A stretch of DNA of 64,000 nt. Origin: UBA2767 sp965228625 (GTDB lineage: Bacteria > Pseudomonadota > Alphaproteobacteria > Rhizobiales > Methyloligellaceae). The stretch lies in assembly GCA_965228625.1 (NCBI GenBank), contig OZ245829.1:2232001-2296000 (forward strand), written 5' to 3'. Positions 56,830 through 64,000 of this stretch are shown one piece after another; within the stretch, counting starts at the first letter, position 1; every line of letters begins with the position of its first letter. The notes below the pieces were generated by a model. The model did no database searches. It was given only the letters and a program-made list of their open reading frames with translations, and was not told the DNA's origin. The translations under genes were made by a program, and so were the position numbers.

Positions 56830-59800
56830 TAAAACTTCCGCGTGCCCTTGACGAAGAACCCGTGCACGTCGTTGTCGTCGCCGAAGCGGGCTTCATACCC
56901 CGCCGACATGGTGCCGAATTCGCCGTGAAACACGGTGAGCCCCGCCTCCACATCGGCATGGACGTCGTCGAACTCCGACCGCGTCCGGAACGAACCGACG
57001 CTCGCGGGCGCGGCGGCGAAGCGCGCCTGCAACGACTGGTCGGTGTCGGCATAGAAGGTGACGCCGGCGCGGACATAGGGCCGCAGGCCGTACCCGTCGC
57101 CCCGGTCGATTGTGGCGCCGAGTTCGAGCGCCGGGGTGACCGAGAAATAGGTCTGCTTGGAACCCGACACGTTCAGGTTGGCGGCACCGCCGCCGCGCTC
57201 CTGCGCCGCCTCGCGGTCGATATGCGTCACGTTCAGATCGACGAACGGCTTGGCGTACCAGGAATTGCGGTCCATCAGATACGCCGCGTGAAGCGTTGCC
57301 CCTGCATGGTGCACGTCGAAGCTCGATCTCGGCGTGGCGTTGAACCCGCCGAAGCTGATCCGCCGCGCCACGTCGTATTCGCCGGTGCCGAAGGAGCCGG
57401 CCAGGGCCAGCAGCGCCGGGCCCGACTGATACTTGACGACGCCGCCGATCATGTAGCGGTCGGCATCGGCCGAGGCATTGGTGTCGGTATCGATGCGGCT
57501 GTCTTCATAGGCGGCGGCGAAGCCGAGGGTCCAGTCGCGCGCGACCGCCACCTGACCGCCGCCGGAGATGCCGTGGGCGTCCTCCTCGAAGCCGATGTTG
57601 TCGCGCGTGCCGTCGCGATCGAGCCAGCGCCCGTCATAACGCAGCCACAGGCATTCGCCCTGGGTGATGGCGGTGAGCCCGAAGCCGGCTTCCGGACAGC
57701 TCAGCATGTTGCCGTTGAACTCTTCCGCGGCGAACAGTGAGGCCGTCTCGGTGTTGAGATAGATCTCGGGGATGAGCTGGTTCAGGGCGTCGAGGTAGTC
57801 GGAGATCGAGAAAATGCCGTTGATCAGCGCATCGAACAGCGGGCCCATCGCGCCGTCGCCGCCGGTCGCGTCGAAGATGTCGCCGAGATTGTCGCCCACT
57901 TCCTCCTGGTTGTCATTGAGACCGACATCGTCCGGCGTGAAGTCGAGCAATGTGGTCAGCACCACGTCGGTCGCATTGGGGAAGGTGAGCGAGGCCTGCA
58001 GGATCGGGCTTGCGAGCACGTCGAGACCGTTGTCGGTCGTGCCGCCCGCCGCCGACAGGATGACGTTGGAATGCTCGCCGGCTGCGACGTTTTGCAGCTC
58101 GACCCTGACGGTGCCGTCCAGCTCCGCCGTCTCCGTCACGTTGACGCGGTCGGCGGTACCCGCCGCCTGGTTCACGTCCACCTCGAAGACGCCGGCGCCG
58201 GTCTGGGTGACGCTGCCCGTGACGGCCGTGGTCGCGACCGTGCCGACGCCGCCCGGCGAGAGCGTCCCGGCGTTGCGCAGAGAACCGCCCGCGCCGAGGT
58301 CGACGCTGGCGCCGGAGTTGAACAGCCCGCCGCCGAGATTATCGAACAGGTTGTTGCCGCCGCCATTCACCAGCGCCACATCGCCCGTGACCGTGCCGGC
58401 ATTGTTGACCGTCGTGCCGGTGGCGCTTTCGGAGTCGATCGCAAGAGTTCCGCCGGTGATCGTGCCGTCGGCAAGGTTGTTGACGGTGACGGCGGCGGTG
58501 TCTGAGTTGAGAAAAACACCCACATCGCCGCCGTCGACCGTGCCACCCGACGTGGTGATGTCGACGTCAGCAGCCGAGTCCACCAGGATACCGATGGTGC
58601 CCGCTGTGACATGGCCGTCGGATTCCACACTGGCGCCCAGCTCGCCCCGCGCGGTTATACCCCCGAGCGCGGAACTCACATTACCGGTGGAGACGACATC
58701 TGCCGTGCCGTTTTGAGAGACGACGTCGATGCCCTGGGATGATTGGGAGGTGACGTTGCCCGTGGATGTGACCTGCACCGCCTGACTGGAGAGGCTCACA
58801 ATTCCGTCCCGGTCCGCGGTGATGTTGCCCGTGGACGAGATGTCAACGGTGCCGGAGGCGGAATAGGCGCGGATACCGTATGCTGTCGTGGCGGAAACGT
58901 TGCCGACCGAGGTGATTTCAACCGCATCCTGCGCGTCGGCGTAGATGCCAGTGTTGTTCGCAGTGATGTCGCCCGTCGAGGACACTTCCACGTTGCCCGA
59001 GCCGGAGATCGCCTCGATACCGATCCCCGCCTCCGAGGCAATGTCACCTATGGACGTGACCTGAAGCCCCTGCTGGCCGATCGCATCGATCGCGTTGTCG
59101 AATGCGGTGATGTTGCCCATGGAGGAAACGGTCGTCGTGCCGCCGGACGACCGGGCTTGGATACCATTGGCCCCTATGGCGTTCCCGGTGACGAGAATGT
59201 CGCCCGTGGACGTCACCTCAACCCCGTTACTGCCGTTGGCGAAGATCCCGTCGGTGGCCGCGGTGATGTCGCCGGTGGAGGAAACGGTCGCAATGTCGCC
59301 GGAAGCGTCGATCCCCCGTGCGGTTTCGGAGAGGATGTCACCGACCGACGTGACCTGTACTGAATCATCGCCGTTTATGTTTATTCCGGTGCCGTATGAC
59401 GTGATGTTGCCGGTGGAAGAGACTTCGGCGGTTAACGCGTTACTCGTAATGACGATGCCTCGGCTCGTTGCCGAGGAGATATCACCGACGGATGTGACCT
59501 GGGCAGAGTTGGACGCCTGGACGATAATCCCGATCCCGTCGGCGGTGATGTTTCCGGTGAAGTCAACCGCTCCGTCGCCTTCGCCGAGGGGGCCAGATAG
59601 AGCGATCACCCGGATACCGTTGTCGCCGGCGACGATGTTCCCCGTGTGATCAATGCTGATGTCCGCCCCGATAAGAGCGATGCCGTCGGCGGCGGAGATG
59701 ATCTGAACCGGCCCGTTCGGCCCGTCCGTGGTATCGGAATTGACAGTGAAGCCCCCGCCGGAGATCACAATACCGCCAAACGCACTTTCCGGCGGGGCGA

Positions 59801-60119
59801 TATCGGCCGTCAGGTTGTTGATGTTGATTGTGCCAGCGAACACTGTGCTGAAGTCCGCGGGGGCAACGGTCGCACCGACAATTCCCTGGGAGTGATCGCC
59901 GGTACAGGTCGCGACACCGGGAACCGAAGTATCGCAGTCACCCGGCTCGGCCAGCGCGGCGTTGTCGTGGGCCAGCATCAGCGCGCCCGCCGCCACCGTG
60001 CCGAGCAGCACCGCGCGCCAGGCCGGCAATCCGGCCCGCGCGGCCGAAGCAGAACCGGCTCCAGGGCCAGCAATGTGCGCGAATACGGGTGTTTTGGCGT
60101 GTTTGTCGCGGTTTTTCAT
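56829..60119 (-). CDS. Autotransporter 6
   Basis: 1096 residues. The signal peptide N-region differs from its neighbours (MKNRDKHAKTPVFAHIAG) but the LPAWRAVLLGTVAAGALML core and Cys pair (GDCDTSVPGVATCTG) are kept. The passenger is short. The barrel starts ~822 and is nearly identical to that of autotransporter 5, ending TRKF. Its TAG stop shares its last base with the inserted MITE-like element: the TA of the stop is the target duplication, so the insertion kept the stop. GGAAG precedes ATG 60119. Confidence 0.93.
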   Translation of the reverse strand: MKNRDKHAKTPVFAHIAGPGAGSASAARAGLPAWRAVLLGTVAAGALMLAHDNAALAEPGDCDTSVPGVATCTGDHSQGIVGATVAPADFSTVFAGTININNLTADIAPPESAFGGIVISGGGFTVNSDTTDGPNGPVQIISAADGIALIGADISIDHTGNIVAGDNGIRVIALSGPLGEGDGAVDFTGNITADGIGIIVQASNSAQVTSVGDISSATSRGIVITSNALTAEVSSTGNITSYGTGININGDDSVQVTSVGDILSETARGIDASGDIATVSSTGDITAATDGIFANGSNGVEVTSTGDILVTGNAIGANGIQARSSGGTTTVSSMGNITAFDNAIDAIGQQGLQVTSIGDIASEAGIGIEAISGSGNVEVSSTGDITANNTGIYADAQDAVEITSVGNVSATTAYGIRAYSASGTVDISSTGNITADRDGIVSLSSQAVQVTSTGNVTSQSSQGIDVVSQNGTADVVSTGNVSSALGGITARGELGASVESDGHVTAGTIGILVDSAADVDITTSGGTVDGGDVGVFLNSDTAAVTVNNLADGTITGGTLAIDSESATGTTVNNAGTVTGDVALVNGGGNNLFDNLGGGLFNSGASVDLGAGGSLRNAGTLSPGGVGTVATTAVTGSVTQTGAGVFEVDVNQAAGTADRVNVTETAELDGTVRVELQNVAAGEHSNVILSAAGGTTDNGLDVLASPILQASLTFPNATDVVLTTLLDFTPDDVGLNDNQEEVGDNLGDIFDATGGDGAMGPLFDALINGIFSISDYLDALNQLIPEIYLNTETASLFAAEEFNGNMLSCPEAGFGLTAITQGECLWLRYDGRWLDRDGTRDNIGFEEDAHGISGGGQVAVARDWTLGFAAAYEDSRIDTDTNASADADRYMIGGVVKYQSGPALLALAGSFGTGEYDVARRISFGGFNATPRSSFDVHHAGATLHAAYLMDRNSWYAKPFVDLNVTHIDREAAQERGGGAANLNVSGSKQTYFSVTPALELGATIDRGDGYGLRPYVRAGVTFYADTDQSLQARFAAAPASVGSFRTRSEFDDVHADVEAGLTVFHGEFGTMSAGYEARFGDDNDVHGFFVKGTRKF

Positions 60120-60179
60120 CGAGCGTCTTCCGAATTCTTGACTGTGCAGTCCCGAGATCGATGAATTTCGGGATTTGGC

Positions 60180-60400
60180 ACAACCAGAACTTGCGCATTC
60201 GATACTTATTCACGCGAATCGAATACTGTTGCTGATGAAAAATTAGTCGCGAATCGGTTTATGAACCGTTAACTGTAATCTCTCTTATTTCTTGTTATAT
60301 ACTTATGATTGTTACTGATCATGGTTACAATTATATTCTATGCGATTGCATCGCCCGCATTAGTTGTATTTTAATAATTTGTTAGGGAATATTATTTGAT
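60180..60400. promoter_or_regulatory. AT-rich upstream region of autotransporter 6 with 7-bp inverted repeat
   Basis: ATTCGAT (60197-60203) and ATCGAAT (60218-60224) form a perfect inverted repeat with a 14-bp spacer, about 80-105 bp before the ATG. A long AT-rich stretch follows, unlike the GC-rich surroundings and similar in character, not sequence, to the leaders of autotransporters 4 and 5. Confidence 0.45.
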
Positions 60401-60429
60401 TTCAACGTAAACGGGAGCGTTGCGGCGCA

Positions 60430-61160
60430 GATACAGGCATGCCGTGTGCGCCGTGCGGGATGATGGGTAGAGGATGTAGGTCCATTCCACTGGCGCTTCA
60501 GCGAGCGGCGCGGTCACGGAATGGATCACCGGAACAAGCCCGGTGATGACCCGGTGGGGAATGTCGGAAGGCCGCGCATCACCCTCGACCGTCATTCCGG
60601 CCCCCGCCTGCGCGTGGATAGTTCTTGGTCCGGCCGCCCTCAATCTCGAAATTCCCGCGAAGGCGGGAATCCATAAGTGATGTGCCACGCGTTTCGCTGC
60701 CGGAATATGGATCCCGGATCGCGGGCCGGATCGGATGCCATGCCCCACGCATCACCGCGGCCGGTCCTTGTCCGGGATTTCATATAAAGAGTGTCGGAAG
60801 GCCTCGCTCCACCCACAACCGTCACCCCCGGATTCAGTCCGGGGGTCCAAGCCGTCGGCCCCTCAGCACGTGGCCACGGTCACGGCATGGATCACCGGGA
60901 CAAGCCCGGTGTTGACCCGGTGGGGAATGTCGGAAGGCCGAGGCAAATCCAGATTCGTCATTCCGGCCCCCGCCTGCGCGGGGGCAGGCTGCAGCGGGAA
61001 TGACGAGTTAGGCAAGACCTGCAGGACCAAGAGAATCGAATTCCCGGACAGTGCACACCGAAGGTGTGTCACTTGATCCGGGATCCAGCGCGAGATGTGG
61101 CGAAGCCGCAACTGGACTCCCGCCTTCGCGGGAGTTTCGGCAACGCGTGAGGGAGAACAA
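60430..61160. repeat. REP-like hairpin cluster between autotransporters 6 and 7
   Basis: The longest such cluster: CACCGGAACAAGCCCGGTGA and its relative near 60895, TTCCCGCGAAGGCGGGAATC near 60653, CACCCCCGGATTCAGTCCGG near 60823 and TTCCGGCCCCCGCCTGCGCG near 60962. No gene is visible in this ~730 bp. Confidence 0.75.
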
Positions 61161-61176
61161 GGACAGTGCCTGCGCC

Positions 61177-64000
61177 CTAAAACGCCCGCGACCCCTTGAT
61201 GAAGACGCCGTGGCTCTCGATGTTGTCACCGAAGCGGCCCTGGTAACCGCCGGAGAGCGTGACGGCCCGCCCATTGAACAAGGTGAGCCCCGCATCCAGC
61301 CTGGCGAGCACATCGTCGAACTCGGAATTGATCCGGAACGCGCCGACACCCGCCGGGGCAGCGGCGAAGCTGGCCAGCAGCGACTGGTCGGTATCGCCAT
61401 AGAGAGTGACGCCGGCGCGGATATAGGGCCTGACGGCCCGCCCATCGCCCCGCTCGATGGTGGTTCCAAGCTCAAGCGCCGGGGTGACCGAGACATAGGT
61501 CTCGTCCGAACCCGACACGTTGAGATTGGCCGCACCGGCGCCACTCTCCTGTGCCGCCTCGCGGTCGATGCGGATGACGTTCACATCGACAAACGGCTTG
61601 GCGTACCAGGAATTGCGGCCCATCAGATAAGCCGCATGGAAGGTGGCCCCCATATGGTCCACGTCGTAACTGGATCTGGCGGTCGCGTTGAACCCGCCGA
61701 AGTCGAACGGCCGGGTCACGTCGGTGTCGCCGGTGCCGACGGAGCCGGCAAGTGCCATGAGCAGGCGACGCGACTGATACTTGATGACGCCGCCGAGCAT
61801 GTAGCGGCGTGAATCCGCGTCCTCGTTGACGTCGGTCTCGAGGTCGCCGGTTTCATAGGCGCCTGCGATGCCGAGGGTCCATCGCGGCGCGACCGCCACC
61901 TGCGCGCCGCCGGAGAAGCCGCGCACGTCTTCCTCGAAGCCGATGTTCTCGAAGGTGCCGTCGCGATCCATCCAGCCCCCGTCATAGCGCAGCCATACGC
62001 ATGGGCCCTGGCTGATGGCGGTGTAGCCGGGCCCGGTCTTCGGGCAGCTCAGCAGCTTGTCGTTGAAGCGTTCCGCGGCGAACAGCGCGGCGGTCTCGGT
62101 GTTGAGATAGATTTCCGGAATGAGCTGATCCAGCGCGGCGATATAGTCGGGCACCGTCACGATGCCGTTCAGCAGCGCGTCGAGGACCGGGCCGAGCCCG
62201 CCGACACCCCCGACAAAAATCTCGTTGAGATTGTCCGCCAGGCTGGTCTGGTTCTCATTGAGCCCGAGGTCCAGGGGAGAGAAGTTGACCTCGGTGGTGA
62301 GCACCACGTCGTTGGCGTTCGGGAATTCCAGCGACGCCTGAAGCGCGGGGCTGGCGAGAAGTCCCAGACCGTTGTCGGTGGTCCCGCCGGCCGCCGACAG
62401 GATGAGGTTCGACTGCTGGCCCGGCGCCGCGCTCTGCACCTGCACCCGCACATTGCCGGCGAGGTTCGCCGTCTCCGTCACGTCGACCCGGTCCGAGGTT
62501 CCAGCCGCCGGGTCGACATCGACCTCGAAAACACCGGACCCGGTCTGGGTGACGTTGCCCGTGACGGACGTGTTCGCAACCGTGTCCACGCCGCCCGGCG
62601 AGAACGTACCCGCGTTGCGCAACAGGCTGCCCGCGCCGAGATCGACGGTCCCGCCGGAGTTGAACAGCCCGCCGCTCAGATTGTCGAAACGGTTGTTGCC
62701 GCCGCCGCCGAGGAACGACACGTCTCCCGTGACCGTGCCCGTATTGTTGACGGTTGCCCCGGTGAAGGTGTTGGCGACGATGGCATAGTTGGTTCCGGTG
62801 AGCGTTCCGCCGGCGAGGTTGTTGATGGTGGCTCCGGCATTCGCAGACACCGCCAGGAGCCCGGCGAAGCCGCCGTCGACCGTGCCGCCCGAGGTGGTGA
62901 TGGTGACGCCGCCCGGTCCGTTCGCCGAGACGCCATATTGCGCCGCGTTGATGTTGCCGGCGGAGGACACATCGACCGTGCTGTTGTCGGACTGCGCGGT
63001 GATGCCGTCCGCCGTCACCGAGAGAATGTCCCCTTCCGACGTGACCTCGACCGCCTCGCCCGCGCGGGCGTCAATGCCGTCCCGCGATGCCCTGATCCTG
63101 CCCGTAGAGGCGACCTGGGTCGTCGCGAAGGCCGAGTCGGCATAGATGCCGGTTGCCGCCGCCGAATTGATGTCGCCAACGGATGTGACCTGGACGCCCA
63201 GATCCGCAGTCGCTTCGATGCCATCCAGGTCCGCGTCGATATTGCCGGTGGACGAGACATCGACCGTGTCGAGGTTCGAGTTGGCGTAGATGCCGGATTG
63301 CACGGCGGAGGAAATGTTGCCGACGGACGTCACCCGGATCGCCTGGTCGCCATAGGCATGAATTCCGTTCGAGTTTGCGGCGATGTTGCCGGTGGAGGAT
63401 ACGGTTACCGTGCCGCTGTTGGCATAGGCGTATATGCCGTCGGCCAAATCCGACGAGATGTTTCCTTCCGACGTGACCTCGACGTCCTGGTCTCCATCGG
63501 CGGTGATGCCGTTCGACCCCGCGGCGATGTCGCCGGCGGAGGACACGGTCACGCTGCCGTTGGCCGCTTCAGCGAGAATGCCGCCCGCATCCGCCGTGAT
63601 GTTCCCCGTCGACGACACGACCGTATTGCCGCCAGACGAATCCACGTAGATGCCGACACTCACAGCGGTGATGTTGCCGATGTTCTCGACGCTCACGTCC
63701 TGAGCCGCTCGTGCGTCGATACCCCTGGCAACGGCATTGATGCTGCCGGTGGAGGACACGTTGACGGTTCCGGCAAGAGCACCGGCGTATATGCCGTCCT
63801 GCGCCGCATCGATGTCGCCCGTGGAGGACACATACACGTTGTCGAAGAAGGAAAGCGTGTTGATTCCGTCTGCCGTCGCAGAGTCAATGTCGCCGACCGA
63901 CGTGACCTCGACCAGACCGTTGCTCTCGGCGTAGATTCCATGATCGGCCGCGGTGATATTGCCCGTGGAGAACACGCGGGTTTCCAGGACCCCGAACGCG
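61177..64000 (-). CDS. Autotransporter 7, C-terminal part (cut by window edge)
   Basis: The window shows over 940 codons; the signal peptide and passenger start lie beyond 64000 and the frame is open to the edge. The visible passenger has clear 47-48-residue double repeats (STGNIAA..NGI.A, then VTSVGNISS..SGI.A). The barrel begins near 62005 (PCVWLRYDGGW) and ends SRAF. By barrel sequence it groups with autotransporters 1-3, not with the adjacent 4-6. Confidence 0.92.
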   Translation of the reverse strand, partial: AFGVLETRVFSTGNITAADHGIYAESNGLVEVTSVGDIDSATADGINTLSFFDNVYVSSTGDIDAAQDGIYAGALAGTVNVSSTGSINAVARGIDARAAQDVSVENIGNITAVSVGIYVDSSGGNTVVSSTGNITADAGGILAEAANGSVTVSSAGDIAAGSNGITADGDQDVEVTSEGNISSDLADGIYAYANSGTVTVSSTGNIAANSNGIHAYGDQAIRVTSVGNISSAVQSGIYANSNLDTVDVSSTGNIDADLDGIEATADLGVQVTSVGDINSAAATGIYADSAFATTQVASTGRIRASRDGIDARAGEAVEVTSEGDILSVTADGITAQSDNSTVDVSSAGNINAAQYGVSANGPGGVTITTSGGTVDGGFAGLLAVSANAGATINNLAGGTLTGTNYAIVANTFTGATVNNTGTVTGDVSFLGGGGNNRFDNLSGGLFNSGGTVDLGAGSLLRNAGTFSPGGVDTVANTSVTGNVTQTGSGVFEVDVDPAAGTSDRVDVTETANLAGNVRVQVQSAAPGQQSNLILSAAGGTTDNGLGLLASPALQASLEFPNANDVVLTTEVNFSPLDLGLNENQTSLADNLNEIFVGGVGGLGPVLDALLNGIVTVPDYIAALDQLIPEIYLNTETAALFAAERFNDKLLSCPKTGPGYTAISQGPCVWLRYDGGWMDRDGTFENIGFEEDVRGFSGGAQVAVAPRWTLGIAGAYETGDLETDVNEDADSRRYMLGGVIKYQSRRLLMALAGSVGTGDTDVTRPFDFGGFNATARSSYDVDHMGATFHAAYLMGRNSWYAKPFVDVNVIRIDREAAQESGAGAANLNVSGSDETYVSVTPALELGTTIERGDGRAVRPYIRAGVTLYGDTDQSLLASFAAAPAGVGAFRINSEFDDVLARLDAGLTLFNGRAVTLSGGYQGRFGDNIESHGVFIKGSRAF

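Noticed and set aside
3566..63975. Repetitive DNA considered as CRISPR
   Set aside because: The repeats are coding, tandem without unique spacers, and in frame with proteins.

Overview
The window is GC-rich DNA from what looks like an alphaproteobacterium, possibly Hyphomicrobiales. This is inferred from the carotenoid ketolase cluster, the fused TAXI-type TRAP permease, and the intergenic CATTCCCGCGAAGGCGGGAA-type repeats. No rRNA, tRNA, CRISPR array, phage or complete transposase gene was seen.

Region 1 (1-8.1 kb) starts with two minus-strand ureohydrolase genes, one cut by the window edge and one lacking a metal-ligand histidine. On the plus strand follow a class III cyclase/TolB/TPR protein, a vanadium haloperoxidase/PAP2-like protein with a (Gly-Ala-Ser)n head, a subtilisin-family protease and a Crp-type regulator. 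Two perfect TGTGA-N6-TCACA sites lie at 3324 and 8036, so the block may be a self-contained cAMP-Crp circuit.

Region 2 (8.8-18.2 kb) looks catabolic: TAXI solute-binding protein, fused TRAP permease, hydantoinase/oxoprolinase A and B subunits, a LysR regulator, and a two-subunit ThDP decarboxylase of the sulfopyruvate decarboxylase type. Region 3 (18.4-27.2 kb) is a ketocarotenoid cluster: crtY-crtB (+), crtW, an ABC exporter pair and crtE (-), and fni-crtI (+). It should take IPP to canthaxanthin-type pigments; no crtZ is visible.

Region 4 (27.3-32.8 kb) is accessory DNA: an unrecognised protein with two similar halves, a DUF2441-like protein, a TIGR03032-like protein, two small genes carrying three copies of an unrecognised ~65-residue domain plus a fourth remnant, and a 109-residue unknown.

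Region 5 (32.9-64 kb) is a minus-strand array of seven type V autotransporters, 1004 to 1952 residues long, the last cut by the window edge; it is interrupted only by an alpha/beta hydrolase gene. They share a signal peptide, a repetitive acidic passenger and a ~275-residue C-terminal beta-barrel. The array shows signs of active rearrangement: duplicated leaders, near-identical 3' ends, an exact 1401-bp internal duplication offset, a 69-bp tandem repeat, clusters of REP-like hairpins, and a 272-bp TA-flanked MITE-like element at a stop codon. Seven copies of a ~57-bp element, all in one orientation, precede seven minus-strand genes between 28.8 and 45.7 kb.
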